The position numbers were made by a program, and so were the translations under genes. A stretch of DNA of 64,000 nucleotides, taken from assembly GCA_900316905.1 (NCBI GenBank), contig ONET01000008.1:1-64000 (forward strand). Reading direction: 5' to 3'. Each line of letters starts with the position of its first letter. Position 1 is the first letter of the stretch. This DNA comes from an uncultured Treponema sp. (lineage in GTDB: Bacteria; Spirochaetota; Spirochaetia; Treponematales; Treponemataceae). Of the stretch, positions 17,063 to 25,570 are shown in pieces. The notes under the pieces were generated by a model. It made no database searches. It saw only the letters and a program-made list of their open reading frames with translations, and was not told the DNA's origin.

Positions 17063-17483
17063 CACCGTAACGGCAAGCGCCAAGCAAGAGCCGGGCAAAA
17101 AATTCTACGCGCTAACAATCGGCCAACACAATTGCGGGAAAAACCAAAATGGGGCGGGCGCGTCCAACGACAACGGCTCGCCAACCGCGCGCGGCGTTAT
17201 TGGCCAGGAAGGCCTTCCCGCGCTTGACGACGCGCTCATCGACATTTACTACAAGGGCTCCTACGCGCGCCTTTACAAAGACGGCCGCCTTGTCGCCGAC
17301 AACTTGTTTTGCGGAAACGACGTTCCTTGGCAAATTGCGGCGCGGCGCTTTGAGCCAGGGCAATACGAGTTGGAAATTCAAGAATTAAAGGAAGACGAAA
17401 AAATTTACTTGCAGGACCGGCCCAGCTTTACAAACGGCGCCGCATGCGACTTTGTCAAAGTTGAGGTCGCGCCGCTTTACAAG

Positions 17484-18632
17484 CTAATATGCCAGCTTGA
17501 TTAAGTCAAACAAATCGTCGCTTGTCATGCTGCGCGGCAAATAGTTGACCATGTCCAGCTGGCCAGCGTCCTCGGCGGCGAGCGCAAGCTCGTCAATGCT
17601 AAGCGACAAGTCCTTGAGGCGAGCCGGAAGGTTGGCCTTGGCTATGCGCTCGCGAATGTTTTCCGCGTAGGCCGCGCAGGCTTCTTCCACCGTAGCGGTT
17701 TCCGGCGCGGCGCGCAAGATTTTTGCAAGGCGGGCGATTCGTTCCCCCTTGAACTTGGCGTGGTCTTCGATGATGTAAGGAAACAAAATCGAAGTCACGA
17801 GCGACTGGGAAATCTTGTACTTTGTGTTTATGCTCAAAGCCAAAAGCGTGGCCGCTCCCTGCGACGCGATGGAAGACGCCAAGCCCGCCATGCAGCCGCC
17901 CTGGCTAAGCAAAACTTCGCTGGGCGTGGTGATCATAAGGCTGGGCGCTCCGTCGCGGCCATAGCCCGTAAGTTCCACCGCCTTTTCCGCCACCATGTCG
18001 CTAAAGAAGGACGCGCGCGGAGAAAGGTAAGCCTCTGTGGCAAGGCACAAAACTTCAAGCGCCATCGAAGCGATTTGGTTTTCGGTAAGGGAGACGGTCA
18101 AATTTGTGTCAAAGACCGCCAGCTTGCAAATTGAATTTTTGCTCTTTATCAACTTTGTGGACTTTGAGCGCGAGTCCACGACCGGCGTAAAGGTAGAGAA
18201 CAAGTAGGGGCTTCTGATTGTCGTGGGAACGCAAATCAAGGGAAGCGGAGCCACGCCCGGAACCGCGCCGTCGACAAATTCATACAAGTCGTGGCTTTCG
18301 TGGTAAAGGCCGCAAACGGCTTTTGAAACGTTCAGCACTTTGTTTCCGCCAATTCCGATGACTCCGTGAACATGAGCCTGCCTGGCAAGCGTGAGCGCCT
18401 GCTCTATTGTCTTTGTGGCCGAACCTTCCGTAAGCTCCTCAAAAACAAAATACTCGATTTTGTGGTCGTCCAAGGACTTGGTGGCTTTTTCAGAAATTCC
18501 AACTTCACGAAGCATGGGGTCAAGAATGACCATGAATTTTTTTCCGATTTCGCTCGCGAACTGTCCCAAGCGGGTCATCGCGTAAGAGCCCAAAATGATG
18601 TTGGGCGACACTTTAAAAATAAAGTCTGCCAT
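17484..18632 (-). CDS. Iron-containing alcohol dehydrogenase homologue lacking metal ligands
   Basis: 382 residues from ATG 18632 (AAGGATAACAAA upstream). The N-terminal dinucleotide domain is kept: GVIGIGGNKVLNVSKAV and PTTIRSPY follow the Fe-ADH/glycerol dehydrogenase pattern. In the second domain the usual D-x3-H position reads EVLCLATEAYLS (Asp to Glu, His to Leu), and the PHG position reads ISQSLVTSILFPY (His to Ser); no third His is seen. The protein keeps the fold and probably NAD binding but not the Fe/Zn site. It may use a different chemistry or be a sensor. It converges on and overlaps the GH35 gene; its neighbour upstream is repeat R1c and flgM. Confidence 0.8.
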   Translation of the reverse strand: MADFIFKVSPNIILGSYAMTRLGQFASEIGKKFMVILDPMLREVGISEKATKSLDDHKIEYFVFEELTEGSATKTIEQALTLARQAHVHGVIGIGGNKVLNVSKAVCGLYHESHDLYEFVDGAVPGVAPLPLICVPTTIRSPYLFSTFTPVVDSRSKSTKLIKSKNSICKLAVFDTNLTVSLTENQIASMALEVLCLATEAYLSPRASFFSDMVAEKAVELTGYGRDGAPSLMITTPSEVLLSQGGCMAGLASSIASQGAATLLALSINTKYKISQSLVTSILFPYIIEDHAKFKGERIARLAKILRAAPETATVEEACAAYAENIRERIAKANLPARLKDLSLSIDELALAAEDAGQLDMVNYLPRSMTSDDLFDLIKLAY

Positions 18633-18649
18633 TTTGTTATCCTTAAAAG

Positions 18650-18672
18650 ATTGCCGCGACAAGCGCGGCAAT
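18650..18672. repeat. Palindromic repeat R1, copy c
   Basis: ATTGCCGCG-ACAAG-CGCGGCAAT followed by GACG; a second degenerate unit (TGTCATTGTCCGG to CCGGGCAAGC) extends it to about 18718. It lies between the flgM terminator and the Fe-ADH-like start. Confidence 0.8.
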
Positions 18673-18721
18673 GACGTTACGGCTCAAACCTGTCATTGTC
18701 CGGCGCGGCCGGGCAAGCTAA

Positions 18722-18751
18722 AAAAAAGGCGGAATGTAAATTCCGCCTTTA
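18722..18751 (-). terminator. Terminator of flgM
   Basis: On the minus strand AAAGGCGGAAT, 4-base loop, ATTCCGCCTTT, followed by a long T run. Eleven paired bases. Confidence 0.92.
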
Positions 18752-18789
18752 GTCAAATTCAATCTGAACAAGAGAATGCAAGCGCCGGA

Positions 18790-19077
18790 TTATATTCCGT
18801 AAGCCTGCATGATTTTGTCGGCTGTGGCGCTAATTGTCTGCGGATTGAGATAATTTGCGTCCTTGATTTTTTCCTTTATCTGCGCGACCAAATCAGCGCG
18901 AACGTCAGGAGTCTCGTCGGCGACGCCTTTGAGGTAGTAGGCTTCGGCCATCTCCTTGGCTTCGGCGGATACGGAAATTGAATCGGGAGCCGATTTTACG
19001 CTTCCGGCGTTCTGTGTCCGCTTAGTGTTCTGAATGTTGTTGAGAGGATTGATTCCTCCAATTTGATCTATTCTCAT
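18790..19077 (-). CDS. flgM: Anti-sigma-28 factor FlgM
   Basis: 95 residues. MRIDQIGGINPLNNIQ at the N-terminus and the C-terminal helices (VRADLVAQIKEKIKDANYLNP, ISATADKIMQAYG) match the FlgM family, in which the C-terminal half binds sigma-28 (FliA) and holds late flagellar genes off until the hook is finished. Spirochaetal FlgM proteins are of this short type. GAGGTG lies 6 bases before ATG 19077. A GCCGATAA sigma-28-like -10 lies at 19157-19150 in the upstream region, consistent with autoregulated expression. It has its own terminator, so it is a monocistronic flagellar gene away from the flagellar operons. Confidence 0.9.
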   Translation of the reverse strand: MRIDQIGGINPLNNIQNTKRTQNAGSVKSAPDSISVSAEAKEMAEAYYLKGVADETPDVRADLVAQIKEKIKDANYLNPQTISATADKIMQAYGI

Positions 19078-19106
19078 ATTGCACCTCTACAATTTTTTCG
19101 CGCCTT

Positions 19107-19133
19107 AAAAAATGACTTTTTGGGGTCATTTTT
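19107..19133 (-). terminator. rsmI terminator or flgM leader hairpin
   Basis: On the minus strand AAAAATGAC, 8-base loop, GTCATTTTTT. It follows rsmI, but also lies between the sigma-28-like -10 and the flgM start, so it may end rsmI transcripts and attenuate flgM. Low GC stem. Confidence 0.55.
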
Positions 19134-19149
19134 AGCCTTCTTACATAAA

Positions 19150-19157
19150 TTATCGGC
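19150..19157 (-). promoter_or_regulatory. Sigma-28-like -10 element upstream of flgM
   Basis: GCCGATAA on the minus strand, the canonical FliA -10. At the 15-base spacing the -35 position reads CAAC instead of TAAA, so only half of the promoter is convincing. A TTGCGAA-TT-TTCGCAA palindrome lies just upstream (19187-19202). Confidence 0.5.
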
Positions 19158-19210
19158 CTTTTTTTACGGCAAGTTGAGCGTTTTTTTTGCGAATTTTCGC
19201 AAATTTTACG

Positions 19211-19912
19211 CTACTCGTCGTCCGACGGCCTTCCCTTCCCCAAAATTCCGGCGACAAATACGGCAAATTCGCCCTTTATGGACTGCCTCGCCGCAAAATC
19301 GTCCCTAACCTGAGCCGCCGCGCCGTCCACAATCTCCTCATGGAGCTTGGTAAGCTCGCGGCCGACCACAATTCTCCGCTCGCTGTCAATATCGGCGATA
19401 TCCGCCAACAACTTGACGATTCTGAACGGCGATTCGTACAAAACAAAGGCCTTTTGGCCCTCCAAAAGCTCGCGGAGGCGCTTGCGGCGCTTTCCGGGGC
19501 TTGGCGAAAGAAAGCCTTCAAAAACCAGCGTTTTTCCGCCCGGGCCGGCCACGCTGACCAAAGCGGCGAAGGCGCTGGCCCCAGGAATCGGAACCACCTT
19601 AAAACCGGCCTGCCGGACCATGTAGGCCAAAACCGAGCCTGGGTCGCTGATTCCCGGCGTTCCCGCGTCGCTGGCATAGGCCACGTTCTGGCCTTTTTTT
19701 AACGCCTCTATGATTTTGCCGGCCGCGACGTCCTCGTTTTGGGCGCGGCAAGAAATCATAGGCTTGCTTATCTCAAAGTGCGTCAGCAGTTCCATCGTAT
19801 GCCGCGTGTCTTCCGCCGCGACCAAATCAACGGAGCGGAACGTTTCTAACGCCCGCATGGTGATGTCGCCCAAGTTGCCGATGGGCGTTCCTACGATATA
19901 AAGCTCTGCCAC
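19211..19912 (-). CDS. rsmI: 16S rRNA 2'-O-ribose C1402 methyltransferase RsmI
   Basis: 233 residues starting at GTG 19912. IVGTPIGNLGDITMRAL, AAEDTRHT, SDAGTPGISDPG and VPIPGASAF are the signature motifs of the tetrapyrrole-methylase-fold RsmI family; SAM binds in the cleft formed by them. It methylates C1402 of 16S rRNA and tunes decoding. A TTGAAA/TATAAT promoter ends 8 bases before the GTG, so the message may start at or near the initiation codon, although an AGGAA lies in the gap. It is separated from the hsd operon by 45 bases and is the left flank of the AT-rich island. Confidence 0.96.
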   Translation of the reverse strand: MAELYIVGTPIGNLGDITMRALETFRSVDLVAAEDTRHTMELLTHFEISKPMISCRAQNEDVAAGKIIEALKKGQNVAYASDAGTPGISDPGSVLAYMVRQAGFKVVPIPGASAFAALVSVAGPGGKTLVFEGFLSPSPGKRRKRLRELLEGQKAFVLYESPFRIVKLLADIADIDSERRIVVGRELTKLHEEIVDGAAAQVRDDFAARQSIKGEFAVFVAGILGKGRPSDDE

Positions 19913-19920
19913 AAGTTCCT

Positions 19921-19949
19921 ATTATACCCTATGTTCCGCTTTTTTTCAA
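19921..19949 (-). promoter_or_regulatory. Promoter of rsmI, near-leaderless
   Basis: TTGAAA (19949-19944), 17 bases, TATAAT (19926-19921), 8 bases to GTG 19912. Confidence 0.75.
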
Positions 19950-19957
19950 GGGAAAAA

Positions 19958-22900
19958 TTAGGCCGCGGAGCCGAGCCAGCCATAATGCTGAACTGACATA
20001 TCTACAAAATGATTAAGGAGCAAATTGATTTTCGAATCAAAGGCTTCTTTGTCAAAGCATTGCGGCAAGTCTGCGTCAAGTGAAGAAATGATTGCGTCCT
20101 TTACAGTTGTAGAGGCTTGTTCGTCTTTATACCAGTCTACAACAAAAAGATTCTGTTTTTCTTCTGTGAGTTTTTTATAGAGATTCTTTGCGGCAAGCTT
20201 TACTTTCTGTTCTTCTTCTTTTGTGAGTTTTCGGCCTTTTATAAGAAGGTCAAACATTTCCAGCTCTTCTTCGGTGAGGCCTTCAGTTTCGGCACGCTTA
20301 TCTTCGTTTTTCATGTCTTCAATAAGTTTTAAGAGCTGCTCATAATAATCTTCGTTTTCACTGCCGCCGGCGTTATACTGGTCTATGATGTTTTTAAAGC
20401 GTTCACTGAACTTTATTCGCTCGCAGTTTTTGTTAATCATAATCTGCAGCATCTTCTGGATGAACGCTTTCATATCATCAATTTCGATTGCTTTGTACTG
20501 CGCCTCGTGTATTTCCTTGCGAAGTTCTTCTACATCAACTTTTGAAAGGTCTATGACTTTGAATTCGTGAATAAGATAGTTAGATGATTTTTTGCCGTTC
20601 GGATCGCTGGTGTCTTCCGGTTTTTCTGAACTGACAGATGTATCTAACAAAGCTTGCATTCTGGCTTTTGCACGGTCTAACTTTTCATCATCAACATTGT
20701 TATTCATCAAATCATTCAGATACTTTAATGGCTTGAACTTTTCGTTCTGCCAGCCCATCTCAAAAATCTCAGGCTTGCTCGCTTCATAAAGATTAAGCAT
20801 TGTATTTGTAATAACGCGGAACTTTTCTTTGCCTTCGTCTTTCTGATAGATGATTTCCAGCGCATTTCGCAGCGCTTCAAGTTTTTCCAAGTCTCCGGGA
20901 AGCTTATTTATTTCATCAAGACTAATATCAAGTTCGCCTAAAAACTCGTCTGCTTCATCAATGCTCTGCCCGATTAATTCAATAAGATATTCAATATCTT
21001 TTGCAGGGAATTCATCGCCGTCGTCGCCGGTTGCATAATCGGTAAGGGCCTGCTGCATATACTTAAAGACATTTACATAATCGACAATGATACCGCTTGT
21101 TTTACCCGGATAAACACGATTTGCGCGCGCAATTGCCTGCATGAGGGTGTGACCTTTCATAGGCTTATCAAGATAGAGCGTAGAAAGATTTGGAACATCA
21201 AAACCTGTGAGCCACATTGCGCAAACAAAAACCAGCTGTAATGGATCATTCTTATCTTTGAAGCGATCTTCAATATCTACGCCGTCGACAATCTTATTCA
21301 TCTTGTCGCGGTGCGGTTTTATGTTTAATCCCTGTTCGGCAAACTTCTTTTCTTCATCTGCGTCTTCGGAAATTATTACCGCCATTTCTACATTGTTCAT
21401 GTAATCCAGGCGGGCAGTAATTTCATCGCGCTCTTCTTTTGTGGCAGCGCTATTTCTGTCTTTTACAAGCTGTTTCTTTTCTTCTTCCCAGTAATGCTGA
21501 ACTTTGTCATACATTTTTACGGCTGTAAACTTATCTACGGAAACAACCATTCCCTTTCCAAGGAAGCCTCTTCGCGGAAAATGATGAGCAATATCTTGAG
21601 CAATTTTATCAAGACGTTCATCGCGTTTTAGGACTTCTATTACCTTGCTGCCGGAATCTTCCAACTTTTTGATTTCTTCTTCATTAAGATTTTCATCTTC
21701 AATAATGTCTACAATATCATCATCAAGGAAGTTATTTGTAAGACCGACTTCAGGCACACGGCGGCTGTAAAACAAAGGAACTGTGCTTCCATCTTCAACA
21801 GACTGGGCAAAATTATATTCAGAAACATAATCACCAAACCACTGATTTGTAAGACGCTTTGAACCAAGCAGCGGAGTTCCTGTAAAGGCTATAAAGTTTG
21901 CATTTGGCAAAGCAGTGTGCATGTTCTCCGCCAGGTCTTTGTACTGAGTGCGGTGGGCTTCATCTATCAAAACAAAAATGTCGTTGCGCTCACTGAGAAC
22001 CGGATATTTCTTTCCCTTATCATAGCGGAACTTATGAATCATAGAGAAAATGAATTTCTTGTTGCTCTTAAGATATTCTCGCAGCTGTTCCGAGTTCTTT
22101 GGCTGACATTCTTCTTTATTTCCGATAACTTCCGTACGTACAAAGTTTTTGTAAATCTGAGTGTCAAGGTCTGTGCGGTCTGTAACAATAAAGAAAGTGA
22201 AATTGCCTTTTAATTTGCGAGCGCACTTTCTTGCAAAGAAAACCATGGAATAAGATTTTCCTGAACCTTGAGTATGCCAGAAAACACCGAGCTTTCCTCT
22301 AAGTTCTTCGCGGCGTTCAACATTGCGCATAAGATTATTAACACCAAGGAACTGATGGTTCTTTGCAATGATTTTGACTTTCTGATTTTGGAACAAAATA
22401 AAGTTTTCGATGTAATCAATTAAGTGTTCTTTTTTACAAAGACCTCGGGCAAAATACTCTATGGAAACACCGCGCGCTTTAATGTCCTTGCGGTTTGGTT
22501 TTTCATTTTCACTTTCAACCTTTAGCCATTCAAAGAAAAACTCATAATCGGCGTTCCACGCTCCAAGCCGCGTTTCCAAGCCGTTGCTCAAAACGCAAAT
22601 TTGGTTGAAAGCAAAAAGATTCGGAATGTCCTTTTTGTAATCCGTAAGATTCTTGTTGTACGCTTCTTCAATTTTGATTATTGCATTCTTAAGCTCGACA
22701 AAAACAACAGGAAGGCCGTTTACAAAAATGATTACATCAGGACGACGCCAGTAATACTGTCCCTGAATCCACATTTGGGACACAGCGGTGAATATGTTAT
22801 TTTCGGGATTCTCAAAATCTATAAGCTTTACAAAATCAAAGGTTTGTTTGCCGTCTTTTTTGAATTCTACTTTTCTTCCGTTGCGGATAAGGTTGTAGTT

Positions 22901-23188
22901 GTCATAATTTGTTTTTGCCATATCCGTTCCGGCAAAATCACGGCATAAATCGCGGATCACAGAATCGATGTTTTCGCGCGGAATGTCAGGATTGATTTTA
23001 TAGAGGGCTTTTTTTATTTGTTCCGGCAAAACGCATTGTTTCTTAGAAGCGCGGCCAGTTCCGTCATTCAAGTCTTCTTTTAGATTTGGATTTGAATCGC
23101 ATTGAATGAAATTGTAAGCCAACTCGTCGCTTTTTAATATGTTGATAAGAGAAACTTCAATGTCGTCTTCGGTAATGTAATTTGCCAT
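19958..23188 (-). CDS. hsdR: Type I restriction endonuclease subunit R
   Basis: 1076 residues. The N-terminal PD-(D/E)xK nuclease domain reads RRPDVIIFVNGLPVVFVELK (about 160-180). The SF2 motor follows: Walker A HTQGSGKSYS, DEAH box VLIDEAHRTQ, motif III AFTGTPL, and later QAIARANRVYPGKTSG (motif VI). The C-terminal helical region contacts the methylase core. It translocates and cuts unmethylated foreign DNA together with HsdM and HsdS. It is the last gene of the operon, 9 bases after the Fic gene, and far from hsdS because four genes lie between. Base composition is more AT-rich than the flanking chromosome. Confidence 0.97.
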   Translation of the reverse strand: MANYITEDDIEVSLINILKSDELAYNFIQCDSNPNLKEDLNDGTGRASKKQCVLPEQIKKALYKINPDIPRENIDSVIRDLCRDFAGTDMAKTNYDNYNLIRNGRKVEFKKDGKQTFDFVKLIDFENPENNIFTAVSQMWIQGQYYWRRPDVIIFVNGLPVVFVELKNAIIKIEEAYNKNLTDYKKDIPNLFAFNQICVLSNGLETRLGAWNADYEFFFEWLKVESENEKPNRKDIKARGVSIEYFARGLCKKEHLIDYIENFILFQNQKVKIIAKNHQFLGVNNLMRNVERREELRGKLGVFWHTQGSGKSYSMVFFARKCARKLKGNFTFFIVTDRTDLDTQIYKNFVRTEVIGNKEECQPKNSEQLREYLKSNKKFIFSMIHKFRYDKGKKYPVLSERNDIFVLIDEAHRTQYKDLAENMHTALPNANFIAFTGTPLLGSKRLTNQWFGDYVSEYNFAQSVEDGSTVPLFYSRRVPEVGLTNNFLDDDIVDIIEDENLNEEEIKKLEDSGSKVIEVLKRDERLDKIAQDIAHHFPRRGFLGKGMVVSVDKFTAVKMYDKVQHYWEEEKKQLVKDRNSAATKEERDEITARLDYMNNVEMAVIISEDADEEKKFAEQGLNIKPHRDKMNKIVDGVDIEDRFKDKNDPLQLVFVCAMWLTGFDVPNLSTLYLDKPMKGHTLMQAIARANRVYPGKTSGIIVDYVNVFKYMQQALTDYATGDDGDEFPAKDIEYLIELIGQSIDEADEFLGELDISLDEINKLPGDLEKLEALRNALEIIYQKDEGKEKFRVITNTMLNLYEASKPEIFEMGWQNEKFKPLKYLNDLMNNNVDDEKLDRAKARMQALLDTSVSSEKPEDTSDPNGKKSSNYLIHEFKVIDLSKVDVEELRKEIHEAQYKAIEIDDMKAFIQKMLQIMINKNCERIKFSERFKNIIDQYNAGGSENEDYYEQLLKLIEDMKNEDKRAETEGLTEEELEMFDLLIKGRKLTKEEEQKVKLAAKNLYKKLTEEKQNLFVVDWYKDEQASTTVKDAIISSLDADLPQCFDKEAFDSKINLLLNHFVDMSVQHYGWLGSAA

Positions 23189-23197
23189 AACTCTCGC

Positions 23198-24253
23198 CTA
23201 CCATAATCTGATTAAATTATACAGGAATGCATTTTTATAAAGTTTTGTCTTTCCAACTTTTTCTTCAACAAGAATACCAGCTTCTGTGAGTTCATGCAGA
23301 TACTTACTAGAGGTGTTTCTTGTAATACCAAGTTTTTCGCAAAGAAATTCATTCTTTGTATAAAAATCATAGAACAAGTGTTCAACAAGTTCCTGCGAAT
23401 AAATCTTAGGACACCGTTCTTTTATAAGAGCGGAGGCTTCGTTCATAGTCTTCATAAAGGAATTGATAAAATTAAGCGTAAATTCTGACATCTCCTCGAT
23501 TCCCTTAATCATAAACAATATGAAATCTTTTATATGTGATAAATCCTGCTGAGTAGCATTCAGTAATTCATAATACTTTTTACGATTCTGATTTATATAT
23601 TTGCTCAAATACAAAATAGGAATATCAAGTTTCTTTGCAAGAGTTAAATACAGAATATTTATCATACGACCAGTTCTTCCATTGCCGTCATAAAAAGGAT
23701 GGATAGACTCAAACTGAAAATGAATTACCGCCATTTTTAAAATAGCGTCCGCATCTTCCAAATCATTGACATTTATATATTTTTCAAGATTTGTAAGATA
23801 GTCAATAATTTCTTCATAGCTCTGAGGCGGTGTATGAATGGTTTCCCCAGTCGCAGTATTCATAATAACCGTGCCAGGAAGTTTTCTTAAATCTCCAGCT
23901 TCCGGCTCGACAATGTGATGAATTTCGATTATATGATTTGCGCTCAAAAATCCATTTTCTTTTACAAGATTATAGCCTTTGAGCATTGCCTGACGATAAT
24001 TCAATACTTCCTTTGACGCAGGATTTGTTTTTGAATAAGACATTTCCTTAAAAATCTCGTCAAAGGTAGTGACGATGTTTTCTATCTCGGAAGATTCCTT
24101 TGCTTCGCCCAAGGTAATGGCATTGAAAATAACATAAGGATTTGGCAGTAGATTTATTGCGCCATTAAGCTGCCCCAACTTATGATTGGCGTTATTAAGG
24201 GCTTTGAGAATCTGAACGTCGTCAAAATCAATATTATACGGAAGTTTTGTCAT
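23198..24253 (-). CDS. Fic-domain protein (AMPylase type) with N-terminal inhibitory motif
   Basis: 351 residues. The core motif HPFYDGNGRTGR (185-196) is complete, with catalytic His and the phosphate-binding GNGR. Residues 54-59 (SSEIEN) fit the (S/T)xxxE(G/N) inhibitory helix of class II Fic proteins, so activity should be autoinhibited. The C-terminal 100 residues end in a winged-helix-like region (CEKLGITRNTSSKYLHELTEAG). Fic enzymes transfer AMP or similar groups onto Ser/Thr/Tyr. Fic genes are recurrent neighbours of type I restriction genes; a guard or regulatory role is plausible but not shown. The start ATG 24253 has no clear Shine-Dalgarno. A 198-base gap with two inverted repeats precedes it. 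Confidence 0.92.
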   Translation of the reverse strand: MTKLPYNIDFDDVQILKALNNANHKLGQLNGAINLLPNPYVIFNAITLGEAKESSEIENIVTTFDEIFKEMSYSKTNPASKEVLNYRQAMLKGYNLVKENGFLSANHIIEIHHIVEPEAGDLRKLPGTVIMNTATGETIHTPPQSYEEIIDYLTNLEKYINVNDLEDADAILKMAVIHFQFESIHPFYDGNGRTGRMINILYLTLAKKLDIPILYLSKYINQNRKKYYELLNATQQDLSHIKDFILFMIKGIEEMSEFTLNFINSFMKTMNEASALIKERCPKIYSQELVEHLFYDFYTKNEFLCEKLGITRNTSSKYLHELTEAGILVEEKVGKTKLYKNAFLYNLIRLW

Positions 24254-24293
24254 TATTTATATTTTCCGACACTTTGCGCATATTGTCAAGACG

Positions 24294-24320
24294 TGCACAA
24301 TATTTTTTATTTTTTGTGCA
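24294..24320. repeat. Inverted repeat upstream of the Fic gene
   Basis: TGCACAA (24294-24300), 13 AT-only bases, TTGTGCA (24314-24320), 40 bases before the Fic start. Operator-like. Confidence 0.5.
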
Positions 24321-24385
24321 TAAAGTGAATATTTGCGCAAAATAGGGAAAATTTTCCTCTGATTTCTCTTATTTTCTTCTATTCT

Positions 24386-24422
24386 GTTTCGCAAAAACGA
24401 TAAATTTTTAATTTTGCGAAAC
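24386..24422. repeat. 11-base inverted repeat between the defence cassette and Fic
   Basis: GTTTCGCAAAA (24386-24396), 15 bases, TTTTGCGAAAC (24412-24422), perfect arms. It follows the LPO_1073-like stop by 30 bases without a T run on the minus strand, so it may be an operator or a cassette boundary rather than a terminator. Confidence 0.6.
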
Positions 24423-24451
24423 GGAAAAGAGTCTAATAAAAACATTCGAAT

Positions 24452-25570
24452 TTACAACTCTATCTTTGGCAAAGTACTATCTATTCTTTGTGCATTTGTT
24501 ATAGCTAATACTTTACCAATGGATGTTACTCCAAAAGAACATGGTAGTTTAGCCCACCATTCACCAATTCTTTTTAGATTCTCAAAAGAATTCCATTTGG
24601 CATTAAATTTCTCAGAAATTTCCTTGAGCTTGATTCCGTCATTCTCATAATATGAAATTATTTTTTTAATGTTGCTTATTTGCTTTTCATTTAAGCGTAC
24701 TTGACCATGAATAAATGGAGTATTGTTATCGATATAATCTATTTGTTTTATATTGTTTATATTAACTAAAGGTAAACGATAATAATTTGTATCCAACTCA
24801 TTTTCAATTAAACAAGTTCGAGGCAGAGAGCATTCATCTAATAAGGCATATATTTCCATAAGTTTTTCAGATTGTTTTGAAATACCACAAACTACATATC
24901 CAGAAAAAAATTGTTTTTGGAATTTAATTATTGGTGGAAATTTTCCAAAACTTTGAATTCTTACAACCTTTAAAATATCTAATTGATCAATCCATCTATC
25001 ATCAGCCGGCAAATCTGAGAACATTAATTTTGAATATAGATTATTGATTGTATCCAAGCCTTGAGAAATTATACCTGAGGCTGGTCCCCAAGATTGTAAG
25101 GCAACAAAAACCGTTAATGCTTGAAGAGCTTCATCTGTAATTTTGTCAATTACATCAATTGCATATGATACATCCATTTTTATGGATTTATCATTTGGTT
25201 TTTCAACCTTGTGAGCAAGCAATTCTGATAATAATTTATAACTTTCTATCTCGTCTGTTTGTGCAGCAACTTTTACAGCATCATTTAGAACAGATTGGAA
25301 ACTAGGGTCAGCAAAAATTCCTAAGGTTGCATCAATTTTTGCAATTCGAGGAATCACAATTTCTTCCAGTTTCTTGACTCTGCTTTCTGCTATTTTACAG
25401 GCTTCCTGTGTGAAGACTTGAACAGTACTGAGCATCTCTAATTTTTTATCAATTATCTCTGTTACTTTTTCTTCAGTTAAACCTTGATTAAAAATATTTG
25501 TAACATTTACTGTTTTTCCAGTTATGTTTGTTGAGTCATCACCTGTTTCAATATTTATCTTTTCACTCAT
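24452..25570 (-). CDS. LPO_1073/Vpar_1526-like protein, putative defence effector
   Basis: 372 residues, cytoplasmic, strongly AT-rich gene. The N-terminus KINIETGDDSTNITGKTVNVTNI is a short beta-strand repeat of the GxNS-N-I type; it is followed by a helical bundle (residues 30-200, including EEKVTEIIDKKLE) and a mixed C-terminal region with a helix-turn-helix-like IKLKEISEKFNAKW. The arrangement resembles proteins annotated LPO_1073/Vpar_1526, whose function is unknown; the match is from pattern memory only. The start overlaps the stop of the small membrane protein by four bases (ATGA), and both share the TG-x-(N/D)-STNIT motif, so they probably act together. Confidence 0.7.
   Translation of the reverse strand: MSEKINIETGDDSTNITGKTVNVTNIFNQGLTEEKVTEIIDKKLEMLSTVQVFTQEACKIAESRVKKLEEIVIPRIAKIDATLGIFADPSFQSVLNDAVKVAAQTDEIESYKLLSELLAHKVEKPNDKSIKMDVSYAIDVIDKITDEALQALTVFVALQSWGPASGIISQGLDTINNLYSKLMFSDLPADDRWIDQLDILKVVRIQSFGKFPPIIKFQKQFFSGYVVCGISKQSEKLMEIYALLDECSLPRTCLIENELDTNYYRLPLVNINNIKQIDYIDNNTPFIHGQVRLNEKQISNIKKIISYYENDGIKLKEISEKFNAKWNSFENLKRIGEWWAKLPCSFGVTSIGKVLAITNAQRIDSTLPKIEL

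Larger units (their letters stand above)
15156..17504 (+). pseudogene. GH35 beta-galactosidase interrupted by one in-frame TGA
   Basis: 783 codons in one frame from ATG 15156 (AGGAGG upstream) to TAA 17504, broken only by TGA at 15876-15878 (codon 241). Before it are GEFHYSRYP and GVQIENEFG (proton-donor Glu); after it is VTAELGGG with the nucleophile region, then beta domains. No signal peptide, so it would hydrolyse beta-galactosides inside the cell. TGA is a normal stop in neighbouring genes, so this is a nonsense mutation rather than recoding. Residues about 488-525 and 623-670 are Ala/Ser/Gln-rich insertions made of repeat R4. The intact promoter and operator argue the inactivation is recent. 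The end overlaps the convergent Fe-ADH-like gene by 21 bases. Confidence 0.88.
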
